Positions 42,116 to 52,591 of a stretch of 64,000 nt of DNA are shown in pieces; position 1 is the first letter of the stretch; each line of letters starts with the position of its first letter. The position numbers and the translations under genes are program-made. Below the pieces are notes generated by a model, which was not told the origin of the DNA, ran no database searches, and worked only from the letters and a program-made list of their open reading frames with translations. Source of the stretch: TM7 phylum sp. oral taxon 349 (GTDB lineage: Bacteria > Patescibacteriota > Saccharimonadia > Saccharimonadales > Saccharimonadaceae); assembly GCA_018127705.1 (NCBI GenBank), contig CP072328.1, positions 124,001 through 188,000 of the forward strand, read 5' to 3'.

Positions 42116-43750
42116 ATGGCGAAAAAAGTTTTTTACGATGAAGACGCGCGCCGCCGCGTTTTAGGTGGAGCGGCAGTATTGTACAATGCAGTCAAAACTA
42201 CGATGGGTCCGAAGGGGCGTAATGTTGTGGTCGGTAAAAGCTATGGCGGTCCGAGTGTAACACATGATGGTGTAACGGTAGCAAAGAGCATTGATATTGC
42301 TGATATTGACGACGAAACGCTTGGTTTTAAAGTCGGTGCTGAGCTGATTAAACAAGCTGCCAACAAGATGAATGATGTCGCGGGTGATGGTACGACGACA
42401 GTGACAGTGCTGACCTATCATATTCTGCACGAAGCAAACAAGCTGATTGCCGCTGGACATAATCCGATGCTGTTGCGTAAAGGACTGGAGCGTGCTGCGG
42501 TTGAAGTTACTAAAGAACTGACTAAATTATCAGAAGACATCAAAGGCGATAAAAAGCGCGTGGCAGAAGTTGCGACGATCTCGGCAGGCGACGAAGCGAT
42601 CGGCGCGCTGATTGCCGATGTAATGGACAAAATCGGTCCGAATGGTATTGTGACAGTTGAAGAAGGACGTGGTCTAGAGTTGGAAAGCGAAGTCGTTGAA
42701 GGCTTCACGGTACAACGCGGGTTTATCAGTCCATATATGGTGACCGATCCAAAGCGCATGGAAGCAGTGTACGACAAGCCGGCGGTTGTGGTGACCGACA
42801 AGAAAGTTTCGTCAGCGCAAGAATTTGTGCCGCTGCTTGAGATGATTGCGCAAAGCGGTAAGAAGGATTTGGTGCTGATTGCTGATGATGTAGATGGCGA
42901 AGCGCTTAGCCTGCTGGTACTGAATCGTCTAAAAGGGTCGTTTAATACGCTTGCTATCAAAGCGCCAAGCGACAAAGATGTACTGTATGACATTGCAGCA
43001 TTAGTTGGTGCAAAAGTTATTACTGATGATACGGGCATGACGTTTGACAACGTTGGCAGCGACGTGATTGGTTCAGCGCGCAAAGTTATCGCCACAAAAG
43101 ACGTGACGACGATCGTTGAGGGCGCAGGCAGCAAGAGTGAAGTGCAGGCGCGTGTTGACCAAATTGATGTACAGGTTGAAGAGACATCAAGCGATTATAC
43201 ACGCAATAACCTGCTGAAGCGCCAAGCGGCGTTGACGGGCGAAGTTGCAGTGATTAAAGTCGGTGGTGCGACTGAGACGGAGATTGAAGAGAAGAAGTAT
43301 CGTGTCGACGACGCAGTTGCGGCGGTTAAAGCGGCGCTTGCTGAAGGAATCGTGCCGGGTGGCGGCGTGACATTGGTTAATTTAGCTGGTAACTATAAAT
43401 ATGCAGGCAGTAAAGATGCGTCAGTCGTGGCGGGTGAGAAATTGCTTGTAAACGCGCTGGAGCAGCCGTTCCGTATTCTGCTTGCAAACTCCGGTTTGAA
43501 CGCTGACGAATGGTTGCCGCAAGTGCGTAAGGCTAAGGCGGGGCAAGGTATTGATGTGAACCACCCAACCGAACTAATTGACCTAAAGAAGAACGGTGTT
43601 GTTGATCCGGTGCGCGTTACTAAAGAGGCGCTTCAAAATGCTGCCTCAATCGCTGGCACGGCAATGACAATGGGCGCGTTAGTAGTTGATGTCCCAGAAA
43701 AAGAAACTCCAAGTACGCCAGATATGAGCGGTATGGGCGGGTACATGTAG
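42116..43750 (+). CDS. groEL: Chaperonin GroEL
   Basis: 544 residues, the usual length. Marks are TMGPKGRNVVVGKSYG, DVAGDGTTTVTVL (ATP binding and the catalytic Asp), EEGRGLELESEVVEGF and VAAVKAALAEGIVPGGG. The C-terminus is the short Gly/Met tail (DMSGMGGYM). It follows groES by 4 nt. Confidence 0.98.
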   Translation: MAKKVFYDEDARRRVLGGAAVLYNAVKTTMGPKGRNVVVGKSYGGPSVTHDGVTVAKSIDIADIDDETLGFKVGAELIKQAANKMNDVAGDGTTTVTVLTYHILHEANKLIAAGHNPMLLRKGLERAAVEVTKELTKLSEDIKGDKKRVAEVATISAGDEAIGALIADVMDKIGPNGIVTVEEGRGLELESEVVEGFTVQRGFISPYMVTDPKRMEAVYDKPAVVVTDKKVSSAQEFVPLLEMIAQSGKKDLVLIADDVDGEALSLLVLNRLKGSFNTLAIKAPSDKDVLYDIAALVGAKVITDDTGMTFDNVGSDVIGSARKVIATKDVTTIVEGAGSKSEVQARVDQIDVQVEETSSDYTRNNLLKRQAALTGEVAVIKVGGATETEIEEKKYRVDDAVAAVKAALAEGIVPGGGVTLVNLAGNYKYAGSKDASVVAGEKLLVNALEQPFRILLANSGLNADEWLPQVRKAKAGQGIDVNHPTELIDLKKNGVVDPVRVTKEALQNAASIAGTAMTMGALVVDVPEKETPSTPDMSGMGGYM

Positions 43751-43802
43751 AAAAACGCTCTTCTACGGCGTGAAAACACGGCTACTAGCCTAAAATAGAG
43801 GG

Positions 43803-43838
43803 AAGTCCCCCGGTAAAAAGGAGGGGGACTTCTTTTTA
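43803..43838 (+). terminator. groESL terminator
   Basis: A 9-bp GC-rich stem (43803-43811 and 43823-43831) is followed by CTTTTTA. Confidence 0.9.
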
Positions 43839-43951
43839 TAGCATGTGAATTTGTCTATAGGCACGAAATGGTAAATAGACGGTTGACTTTTTTCGCAAAT
43901 TGCGTATCATAGATTATAGATATAAATTATCGATGATTGGAGTATCGTCCC

Positions 43952-44392
43952 GTGAGACTATCAACAGCGACTGAACAAGCGTGTTGTATTTTGGCGCTTA
44001 TTGCGTCATGTAACCTATCCCCTATTACTAACGGCGAACTGAGTGCGCGTATGGCGGTATCGCCGTCGTATTTGACGAAAATCACGCGGCGACTTGTCAT
44101 TGCAGGGCTAATCTCGTCCGAACCTGGCGCAAAAGGCGGATTTGTATTGGTACAACCGATGCGGCTGATCACGCTATTGATGGTCGTTGAGGCGATTGAA
44201 GGTGATGAGCCGTTTTTCCAGCCGGCGGGCATTGTTGAGCGCGTGTTTAAGAATCGCCGTCGCGCTGTTGAAAAAGGTATGTCTGTGGTACAGGAAAAAA
44301 TGCACGAAGCGGAATTGGCGTGGCGGCGCAGTTTATCTAGTGTGACGATGCAAGAGATTATCGACGACGCACTCAAAGGAGAGATGTTATGA
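43952..44392 (+). CDS. Rrf2 family transcriptional regulator
   Basis: 146 residues from GTG 43952 (RLSTATEQACCILALIA). The helix-turn-helix covers ELSARMAVSPSYLTKITRRLVIAGLI, then the wing SEPGAKGGFVLVQP. The three Cys residues that hold an Fe-S cluster in IscR or NsrR are absent, so it probably senses something else, as in YwnA-type members. It overlaps the next gene by 4 nt and likely regulates the pump operon. The -10-like AT-rich region with ATAGATTATAGATAT lies before it. Confidence 0.88.
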   Translation: MRLSTATEQACCILALIASCNLSPITNGELSARMAVSPSYLTKITRRLVIAGLISSEPGAKGGFVLVQPMRLITLLMVVEAIEGDEPFFQPAGIVERVFKNRRRAVEKGMSVVQEKMHEAELAWRRSLSSVTMQEIIDDALKGEML

Positions 44393-46566
44393 CTGAAAGA
44401 ATAAGAGCAAAATTGCGCGATCGGCGTGATGCAGTTCGTGCCGAATGGGCGAATTTACGACATAACCGTATGCTGTTAATTTCGTGTATCGCATTGTCAA
44501 TCATTCCGATTTTGTATGGTGGATTTTTCCTTGGTAGCGTGTGGGATCCGTATGGCAGCACTGAGCATTTGCCTGTCGCTGTCGTGAATGAAGATCAGGG
44601 CGCGGTGCTTAACGGCAATTTTGTACAAATCGGGCAGCAAACGGTTGATAACCTAAAGCATAATCATAGCATGAAGTGGGAGTTTGTATCGGCAGACGAA
44701 GCAACGAAAGGCTTGAACGACGGCGCTTATTATATGCGTATTACGATTCCGCGCGATTTTTCGGCAAAAGCAGCGACAGTTACAACATCGTCGCCGCAAC
44801 AGAGCGTTGTTGAGTACACGACAACCCCGTCGCGTAATTTTGTAGGCTCGGTGATTAGCAATCAAGCGGCACAGCAGGTTGTGCGATCTGTCTCTGCTAA
44901 AGTTAGTACCGCATATGTGAGCGCAGTGATGGCGCAGGTTGGCGAACTTGGTACGGGGTTATCGCAAGCGTCGGCAGGTGCAGCTGCATTGCATGGCGGC
45001 AGCGATCGGCTGGCAGGCGGATTGGCGGCGTATACGCGCGGCGTCGGGCAACTGTCAGCGGGGGCGGATTCACTCCAGAACGGTTTGTCGCAGTTACATG
45101 CTGGTTCAGTAGCACTTACAGATGGACTATTACAACTACAAAAACGTTTGCCGGCAAAAAACCAAGTCGATCAGCTGATCGCTGGTACGAAGCAGGTGCA
45201 AAATGGTATGAATACGCTAGCGGCGCAGGTTAGCGCGAATAATCCGGAAGCAGTAAAGCTAGCAGCAGAAATTACGAAAGAATCTCAGATGCTTACGAGC
45301 AATTTGACGCAGCTCAGCGTTACGCTTGCGCCGCTGGATCCAGCTCAGTGTCCGGTTTATATCACTAACTCTGCGGCGTCGTTTTCAAAAGTTGAATGTA
45401 AACTAGCAGCGTTAAAGCAGCGCGTGGCGGCAGTAGGCGTGGGTGCGGCTGCTGAGGTTGACAGTGTGGCAGCTGATGTTGTAGCGCTGCAGTCGCGTCA
45501 AGGGGAGTTGGTAAAAAGTGCTGCAGAATCCGGCGCAAGACTAAAAACTCATTTAGAGAACTTACAGTTTACTATCACCAAGCAGCAACAAGCCTTACGT
45601 GCTGGCGTTAGCACACTAAATACCGGTGTTAATACCCTTTCGCCTAATCTAGTGTCGGCACTCAATGGCTACACGACATTGTCCCGCGGTTCAGTGCAGC
45701 TATCAAATGGCGCAGCAGTGCTGACGCAGGGACTGGCCGATGCGCGATCTGGTAGTAGCCGGCTATCATCTGGTGTAAAACAGCTAACAGTAAACTCTGG
45801 TGCTCTTACGGATGGTTCAGCGCAGCTCGCATCTGCTACAAGCGAATTGTCCGGTAAATTGGCCAAAGCAGCAAATCAGCTTGCATTGCAACCAACAGGC
45901 GATCAGACGGTGCGGCAAATCGTATCACCCGTTGCCGCCAATCATCACGTGCAGGGTGACGTGCCAAACTATGGTAACGCGCTGTCACCGTACGTACTAT
46001 CACTTGGGCTATTTGTCGGTGCGTTGGCATTTTGCGTAATTTATCCGATTCGCGGATTTTATAGTATGCCGAAAAATGCACGTTCGTGGTGGTTGGCAAA
46101 AATATCGGTGCTGGCACTTGAGAGCGTGGCGCAAGCATTGGTGCTTGACGCGGTGATGGTATTTGGGTTGGGACTTCATGTAGCACACCCGGCACAATTT
46201 GTCGGATTGTCAATTGTAACATCGCTAACCTTTATGTCAATCGTGGCGCTACTCGCGATTGCGCTTGATAACGTTGGGCGTTTCTTGGCGATGTTGCTAC
46301 TTGTATTACAGCTTGGCTCTGCTGAAGGTGTTTTTCCGATCAGTCTATCGCCTGCTCTGTTCCAAGCAATTAATCCGTTTGTGCCGATGACGTATTCAAT
46401 CCGCGCTTTTCGCGAAGCAATATCTGGCGGCTTAGGGCAGGACATGTTTTGGCAAAGTATATCGATACTAACAATATTTTTAGTGGCAGCGAATATATTA
46501 CTAGTTGTATTTTTACGTTGTCACGGCATGAAGCATTTTAAGCATGAGGCAACGCAGGCGTCGTGA
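44389..46566 (+). CDS. YhgE/Pip family membrane protein
   Basis: 725 residues. The N-terminal membrane segment and VWDPYGSTEHLPVAVVNEDQGA are typical of the YhgE/Pip group. A long extracytoplasmic region (about residues 50-520) is built of helical heptad-like repeats rich in Gly, Ser and Leu (for example LSRGSVQLSNGAAVLTQGLA). The C-terminal 200 residues have five or six membrane segments of the ABC-2 type. Relatives are phage-infection proteins and mycobacterial MmpL/ESX-associated efflux factors. It might export or act at the contact surface. Confidence 0.88.
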   Translation: MTERIRAKLRDRRDAVRAEWANLRHNRMLLISCIALSIIPILYGGFFLGSVWDPYGSTEHLPVAVVNEDQGAVLNGNFVQIGQQTVDNLKHNHSMKWEFVSADEATKGLNDGAYYMRITIPRDFSAKAATVTTSSPQQSVVEYTTTPSRNFVGSVISNQAAQQVVRSVSAKVSTAYVSAVMAQVGELGTGLSQASAGAAALHGGSDRLAGGLAAYTRGVGQLSAGADSLQNGLSQLHAGSVALTDGLLQLQKRLPAKNQVDQLIAGTKQVQNGMNTLAAQVSANNPEAVKLAAEITKESQMLTSNLTQLSVTLAPLDPAQCPVYITNSAASFSKVECKLAALKQRVAAVGVGAAAEVDSVAADVVALQSRQGELVKSAAESGARLKTHLENLQFTITKQQQALRAGVSTLNTGVNTLSPNLVSALNGYTTLSRGSVQLSNGAAVLTQGLADARSGSSRLSSGVKQLTVNSGALTDGSAQLASATSELSGKLAKAANQLALQPTGDQTVRQIVSPVAANHHVQGDVPNYGNALSPYVLSLGLFVGALAFCVIYPIRGFYSMPKNARSWWLAKISVLALESVAQALVLDAVMVFGLGLHVAHPAQFVGLSIVTSLTFMSIVALLAIALDNVGRFLAMLLLVLQLGSAEGVFPISLSPALFQAINPFVPMTYSIRAFREAISGGLGQDMFWQSISILTIFLVAANILLVVFLRCHGMKHFKHEATQAS

Positions 46567-46641
46567 CGTTACTGCTTGACTAGTTATAGTACCTTGTATA
46601 AACTATTACTTATAGTAATAGCAATAAATGAAAGGTACTTC

Positions 46642-48012
46642 ATGAGACGAATTGACATCATCAAGCGTGCCGGTCGAAATCTGAGGCATGCACGTATGCG
46701 TACCATCCTCACTGTTCTCGCGATCAGCGTCGGCGGTTTCGCAATTACGGTGAGCTTGATGGCCGGCGAAGGTGCGCGGCAATATATTGACCGTATTATC
46801 GCGAATAATATCAATCCTAAGGGGCTAATTATTACTAAAGATAAAAAGCTTGTCGCAGGAGGAGCGACAACGGGTGCGGCGTCGAATTTGCGCGAGTATA
46901 ACCCAAATGCAACCTCGTATTACGGGCAAGACTACGAATCGGTGACGCAGGCGGATATTGATAAATTACGCCAAAATAAACAGATTAAGGATGTTGAACC
47001 ATTGTATCAATTGCAGCCAAAATATGTTAGCTTTAGCAACGTGAAAGACAAAAAATATATCGCTAACGTAATGATGCGCGATAATTCAATTCGCACTGAG
47101 ACTGCGGCCGGCAAATCGCTTGACGCGGGTGTTGAACTCAAAGCTAACGAAGCGGTACTTCCGGAGTCATACCTGGAGACGCTTGGCGTGAAACGTCCGT
47201 ACGATATCATTGGGCAGAAATTAACTGTTGTAGTGGCACAAACGCCGCAAAAAGTCGACAACCAAGTGATAGCCAAGGCGTACGCCGAAGGCGGCGAAGC
47301 GGCAGTCAGGGCGCTAGTTGAGCCGAAAGAATTGCGTAAAGAATTTACAGTTGTTGCAGTGACAAAAAAGTCGCCGGATCAGATGGCGAGCCGATCAAGC
47401 ATTTCTATTGCTCCAAGCGCGGCAAAAGAAATCAGCGAATTTAGTACGGTCGGCACTGATGCGTATCATAAGTATTTAATGGTTACTGCGACAACAGTCG
47501 ATGGCGTATCGCCAGATACCGCCAAAGAGTCGCTTGAAAAATCTGGTTTTCATGCAATGACGGCGAGAGATGCGCAGCAGATGCTGTTCCAGTTTGTTAA
47601 CATTCTTCAGACGATTGTTCTAAGCTTTGGCGTACTTGCCCTGATTGTGAGCGTGTTTGGGATTGTGAACACGCAGTACATTTCGGTGTTGGAACGTACG
47701 CAGCAAATTGGGCTGATGAAAGCGCTTGGAGCGAGCCGCCGCGATATCGGCAAACTATTCCGCTATGAATCGGCGTGGATCGGCTTCTTCGGTGGTGCGG
47801 TTGGTGTTTTGCTTGCGTGGATAACAGGTACGGCGCTTAATCCGGTTATCAGTAGTGCTATCGGTCTCGGTAAAAATCACCTACTTATTTTTACGCCGAG
47901 CGCCGGTATCATAGTGCTGGTATCGTTGGTTATAGTGGCGATGCTTGCCGGATTCTTCCCAAGTCGCAAAGCGGCAAAGCTTGACCCAATAGAAGCACTG
48001 AGAACGGAATAG
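46642..48012 (+). CDS. MacB-like ABC transporter permease
   Basis: 456 residues from ATG 46642. The N-terminus ARMRTILTVLAISVGGFAITV is the first membrane segment of FtsX/MacB permeases. A large extracytoplasmic domain (about 60-325) follows, then three C-terminal membrane segments with ERTQQIGLMKALGASRRDIG and ending in RKAAKLDPIEALR, the classic MacB tail. The ATPase is the next gene. Confidence 0.92.
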   Translation: MRRIDIIKRAGRNLRHARMRTILTVLAISVGGFAITVSLMAGEGARQYIDRIIANNINPKGLIITKDKKLVAGGATTGAASNLREYNPNATSYYGQDYESVTQADIDKLRQNKQIKDVEPLYQLQPKYVSFSNVKDKKYIANVMMRDNSIRTETAAGKSLDAGVELKANEAVLPESYLETLGVKRPYDIIGQKLTVVVAQTPQKVDNQVIAKAYAEGGEAAVRALVEPKELRKEFTVVAVTKKSPDQMASRSSISIAPSAAKEISEFSTVGTDAYHKYLMVTATTVDGVSPDTAKESLEKSGFHAMTARDAQQMLFQFVNILQTIVLSFGVLALIVSVFGIVNTQYISVLERTQQIGLMKALGASRRDIGKLFRYESAWIGFFGGAVGVLLAWITGTALNPVISSAIGLGKNHLLIFTPSAGIIVLVSLVIVAMLAGFFPSRKAAKLDPIEALRTE

Positions 48013-48022
48013 GAGGAAAGCG

Positions 48023-48754
48023 ATGATTGAATTACAACAGGTTACGAAAACATATGGCAAAAAACAGAATGTATTCACGGCATTGCATGATATCACGCTA
48101 GCGATTCCTGATGGTGCAAGTGTAGCGATTATCGGTAAATCCGGTAGCGGCAAGTCGACGCTAATGCATGCCATGAGCGGACTTGATCGTCCACAAAAAG
48201 GTCGCGTGTTTGTTGGCGGTCGTAATATCTTGAAGCTAAAACCACGGCAGGTTGATCGATTCCGCGCAAACGAAATCGGTTTTATCTTTCAGAGCTTCTT
48301 TGTAGAGGGCAATGAGAGTGTATTTGATAACGTGAGCCTACCGCTCGAAATCGCGCACGTGCCGTATGGCGAACGGGCGGGTAAAATTGATGCGGCGTTG
48401 CGGGCGGTTGATTTGTATGAAAAACGAAAGAGCCGCGCCCGTGATTTGTCGGGCGGGCAAAAGCAGCGATTGGCGATTGCGCGTGCGATTGTGAATGAGC
48501 CGCAGATTATTTTTGCCGACGAGCCGACGGGAAATCTGGACAGCGAAACCGGCGCGCGTGTTGAGAAGCTGCTATTTGGCTACAATAAAACGAAAGGCGT
48601 TACGCTTGTGATTGTTACGCATGATAATGATTTGGCGAACAAATGCGATTATCAGATTAGCATCAAAGACGGTCGCATTCAGCATTCAACGGTGCCGGCG
48701 GGCGGAGCGAAAGAAACCAAACCTGTGCCAAAAAAGGTACGCGCAACACGATAA
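48023..48754 (+). CDS. MacB/LolD-type ABC ATPase
   Basis: 243 residues. Walker A is GKSGSGKST, the signature is [10 protein letters not shown] and Walker B is [12 protein letters not shown], a combination typical of LolD/MacB ATPases. It follows its permease by 10 nt with AGGAGG. The pair uses ATP to drive mechanical transport across the membrane. Confidence 0.94.
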   Translation: MIELQQVTKTYGKKQNVFTALHDITLAIPDGASVAIIGKSGSGKSTLMHAMSGLDRPQKGRVFVGGRNILKLKPRQVDRFRANEIGFIFQSFFVEGNESVFDNVSLPLEIAHVPYGERAGKIDAALRAVDLYEKRKSRARDLSGGQKQRLAIARAIVNEPQIIFADEPTGNLDSETGARVEKLLFGYNKTKGVTLVIVTHDNDLANKCDYQISIKDGRIQHSTVPAGGAKETKPVPKKVRATR

Positions 48755-48788
48755 ATTACGTTTAATAGCGTAGCGTATTTACGTAATA

Positions 48789-48818
48789 GCAGCAGACAGA
48801 GTATCTTTTGTCTGCTGC
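48789..48818 (+). terminator. Terminator after the MacB-like operon
   Basis: A 10-bp stem (48789-48798 and 48809-48818) with a 10-nt loop lies about 35 nt past the ATPase stop. Confidence 0.7.
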
Positions 48819-48879
48819 CTTTACGTGTTGCAGTATTTTTTTAAGGTTCCTTTCATGATGCGCTCGTATAGTAACGCGC

Positions 48880-51469
48880 GTGAAAACTACCGCTATCAAT
48901 TACACAGCCGCGCTTGCGGCGTCAAGATGTAAAACAACGCCGCTTTGCGCGCTTAACCCGCGTACGCTAACGGTTGATATTGTCCTGCCCGTACTTAACG
49001 AAGCGCATATTCTGGAAAAATCAGTGCGTACGCTATGCGCTTATATGGATGATAATCTGCCGTATCGTTATCAGATTGCCATCGTTGATAATGGCAGTGC
49101 GGACGGCACGCGTCAAGTGGCAGCAATACTCGCTGAGCACTTCCCTGCTGTACGCGCAGTCTGCTTACCGAAAAAAAGGTCGCGGGCGGGCGCTCAAGCA
49201 AGTGTGGCTGCAAAGCCGCGCTGACATTGTCAGCTATATGGATATTGATTTATCAACGAATTTAGGTGCATTCGTACCAATGATTACGCCGCTCGTGACT
49301 GGCGATGCAGCGATTGCAGTAGGAAGCCGGCTAATGAAAGAGTCGCAAACAACGCGCGGTCTAAAACGCGACATTATTTCGCGTTGTTATAATAGGCTGA
49401 TTCGTTGGACGATGCATACAAAGTTTGTCGACGCGCAGTGCGGGTTCAAGGCGATGCGCCGTGATGTTGCGCAACAATTGCTGCCGCACGTGAAAGATAC
49501 AGCGTGGTTTTTTGACACCGAGTTGCTCGTAAAAGCAGAGTATGAAGGCTACACAATTCATGAGGAACCGGTGGAATGGATTGAGGATACTGATTCGCGC
49601 GTTCATATTGTGAAAACGGTGACTGAAGATATCAAAGGTTTGTCGCGCGTGCGCGGCGAGTATGGCCGCGCGACACTGTTTGAAGCGGCGGGCTTTGGCG
49701 GTTTGCTGCTCATGGCGTCAATGCTGTACCTATGGAATATAACGATCAACGGCATGGCGAATAGCTATTATGCTGCCGCTGCACAAGCGGCGAGTGTGAA
49801 TTGGACGGCGTGGCTGTTTGGTAGTCTGGACGCAGCGAATTTCATGAGCGTTGACAAGCCGCCCGTCAGCACGATGATTATGGGATTGTTCGGCCGCGTG
49901 TTTGGTTTTTCGTCGTGGAGTATGCTGTTGCCGCATGCGTTGGCAGGTGTAGCAACGGTGGTGTTGGTGTATATGGCGGTGCGGCGCTGGTATGGCGTGA
50001 AATCGGCGTTGATCGCTGGTGCGGTGATGGCGCTTACGCCGGCGGCTGCGCTGATGTTTCGATTTAATAACCCCGATAGTTTCTTGACGTTGTTTTTGAC
50101 GGCGAGCGCATATGCATTTTTGCGTGCGTTTGATAGTAAAAAATCGGCGCTGTGGCTGAGCGTAGCCGGGTTGCTCGCGGGGTTTGCTTTTAACACGAAA
50201 ATGCTTCAGGGCTTGCTGGTCTTGCCTGTCATGGCGGTGTTGTACATAGCGTGCGCGAAGCCGGCGGTTATGACGCGCGTGCGGCATTTGAGTGTTGCTA
50301 GTATCGCGACGGTGGCGTCAACATTTTGGTGGAGCGTGCTCGTGTGGTTGATACCGGCAGCATATCGTCCATGGATAGGCAGTACGAATAACAACAATAT
50401 CTGGAGTTTAATATTTGGCTATAACGGCTTTGGGCGTTTGTTCGGCGGACGCGGAGGCGCGCCTGGCGGTGCAGGCGGCGGACCAGGCTGTGTTGGTTTT
50501 GGCGGCGAGATGGGCGTGCTGCGCATCTTCAATGAGAGCTTTGGTCCGAATATTGCGTGGCTGATTCCAGCGGCGCTAATTGGCGGCGGATTGGTTGTTT
50601 GGTTATTGCGCCGCGCACCGCGTGATAACAAAGAGCGTGCCGGTGTGCTCTTGTGGCTAGGGTGGCTGTTTATTCACATTGTAGTGTTTAGCATGACAAG
50701 CGGCACAATTCACCCGTACTATGTCGTGGCGATGGCGCCGGCGGTAGCGGCACTCGTTGGAATTGGCGTGCCGTATATCTGGAAAGCCTATACGCGCCGT
50801 ACGCATGTTTGGTGGATCGTGCCGCTAACAATCGCGACAACAACAATCACGAGCGTCATTATGCTTGGCTATCGCAATGATTGGACAATACTTATGTGGA
50901 TTGTCGGCGTAGCAGGAGTTGCCGCTACGGGCATAACGGTCATATTACCTCCGCGCATTTCAAAGCGGCTGCGGCGAATGGCGCTCGCCTGCGCAGTAAT
51001 TTCGGCGTGTGCTGCTCCAATTGCGTATAGTATTTCAACGGTTTTGGTAGCGCATAGCGGTAGCATTCCAACGGCTGGACCAAACGCAAGCGCGATGAAT
51101 AATACAAACAACGAAACTGCCTTTGCCGAGGCGGTGCTCGTAAAATTTCTGCTTGCGAATCAGCGGGGCGCAACGTGGATTGCGGCAGTTGATAGTGCAA
51201 ATACGTCGGCGCCGATTCAGCTGTCAACCAAGCATCCGGTTATGGCAATTGGCGGATTTAATGGCAGCGATTTGACGCTCACGCTTCAGTCGTTCAAGCA
51301 ACTCGTCGCTACCGGAAAAGTACGCTACTACGTTGCGGATAACAGTAGCCGCGGCGGTGGATCAGGCAGAAATTCTGACATCGCGCAGTGGGCAACATCG
51401 TCGGGTGTGAAGATTGAATATGGCGGCGCGCAGTACGCAGTATATGATCTAAAAAGTGCATCGTTATAG
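48880..51469 (+). pseudogene. GT2-GT39 fused membrane glycosyltransferase with frameshift at A7
   Basis: Up to 49170, the frame from GTG 48880 encodes the start of a GT2 glycosyltransferase (VDIVLPVLNEAHILEKSV, IVDNGSADGTRQV). After seven A residues (49171-49177) the continuation is in the next frame and begins GRGRALKQVW, then YMDIDLSTNL (DxD-like) and QCGFKA. With six A residues the gene would read through as about 862 residues. From about residue 260 onward it is a GT39/ArnT-like polytopic domain (FMSVDKPPVSTMIM with catalytic Asp, RFNNPDSFL). The product would link sugar-lipid synthesis and transfer. The extra A may be real, an assembly error or a slippage site. Confidence 0.85.
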
Positions 51470-51614
51470 TAAGTGAGTTTACTTGAAATGTAAAACAGAA
51501 TGCTTCTATTGTGCAAAATGGCGCATAAGCCAAATATTATAAGAGATAGCATCATTTAAGCTTTATCCAAGTAATCTGCGGCATACTGTTATCTATTAAC
51601 GAAAGGAGACGTAT

Positions 51615-51878
51615 ATGAAACAAATCCGACCAATTGCCCTAACGAACGACGAGGCGCTTGTACTGCAACAAATCACTGAAAACGGTGAAGATGACGTGAT
51701 TGGATTATCGCATGGGCTGCGCATGAGCCGATCGCGCGTAGCACAGCAGCTGGAGCGGCTGCGTGCGAAAAAACTCGTAACGATCAAGTCAGTTTACGGC
51801 GATTTGTGGGTGCGTGCTAGTAAGCGTGGCCGCCAACTTGTTCGGTATATGTGGCCGGAAATAGTGCCAGCCTACTAA
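51615..51878 (+). CDS. Small winged-helix DNA-binding protein
   Basis: 87 residues. A winged helix-turn-helix covers LQQITENGEDDVIGLSHGLR and SRSRVAQQLERLRAKKLVTI, followed by a short wing. It resembles MarR or ArsR-type proteins without the dimerisation helices. AAAGGAG precedes the ATG. It stands 31 nt before the response-regulator gene and may be co-transcribed with the two-component system. Confidence 0.75.
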   Translation: MKQIRPIALTNDEALVLQQITENGEDDVIGLSHGLRMSRSRVAQQLERLRAKKLVTIKSVYGDLWVRASKRGRQLVRYMWPEIVPAY

Positions 51879-51909
51879 ATTTTTATTGAGGAGGGTATAC
51901 TGTAAAATA

Positions 51910-52590
51910 ATGAAGATTTTAGTCGTAGACGATGAGGTACGAATCGCCGAGGCAATCAAACAAGGGCTTGAGCTTGACGGCTATGCGGTTGATGTTGAGC
52001 ACGACGGCGAGGACGGTTACAATGCGGCGCGTGCCGATGAATACGATGTGATCGTGCTTGATGTGATGATGCCGGTAATGAATGGCTATGAAGTGGCGAA
52101 AAAGCTGCGTGCTGCCGGCGACACAGCGCCGATTATTTTGCTTACTGCGAAAGATCAAAATCGCGACATTGTGCAAGGGCTTGATAGCGGCGCCGACGAC
52201 TATCTCGCAAAGCCATTTAGCTTTGACGTGCTGGGAGCGCGTATCCGCGCACTGCTGCGCCGCCCGCAGGAGGTACTTGATAATGTACTAGCCGCCAAGG
52301 ATGTTAGGCTTGATACGGTGAATCGGACGGTAACGCGTGCTGGCAAGCTGGTGAAATTATCAAGCAAGGAATTTGCGATTTTGGAATATTTAATGCGTAA
52401 TAAAAACCAAATCATGAGCAAGCAAAATATCATGACGCACGTGTGGGATTTCGACGCTGATATCTTGCCGAATAACGTTGAGGTGTTTATCAATTATTTA
52501 CGCGGTAAAATAGATAAACCATTCAAACAATCCGAGCCGCTCATTCAAACAGTGCGCGGTTTCGGCTATGTGATCAAGGACGGTGCATGA
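51910..52590 (+). CDS. OmpR family response regulator
   Basis: 226 residues from ATG 51910. The receiver domain has the acidic pocket VVDDE, phospho-acceptor Asp in VIVLDVMMP (about residue 51), Thr in LLTAKD and Lys in LAKPF. The winged-helix output domain ends with QTVRGFGYVIKD. It overlaps the region just before the kinase gene and is its partner. Confidence 0.95.
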   Translation: MKILVVDDEVRIAEAIKQGLELDGYAVDVEHDGEDGYNAARADEYDVIVLDVMMPVMNGYEVAKKLRAAGDTAPIILLTAKDQNRDIVQGLDSGADDYLAKPFSFDVLGARIRALLRRPQEVLDNVLAAKDVRLDTVNRTVTRAGKLVKLSSKEFAILEYLMRNKNQIMSKQNIMTHVWDFDADILPNNVEVFINYLRGKIDKPFKQSEPLIQTVRGFGYVIKDGA

Positions 52591-52591
52591 G

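Noticed and set aside
42418-43134. 238-codon minus-strand ORF inside groEL
   Set aside because: It is a Ser/Thr-rich shadow of groEL with no start signals.
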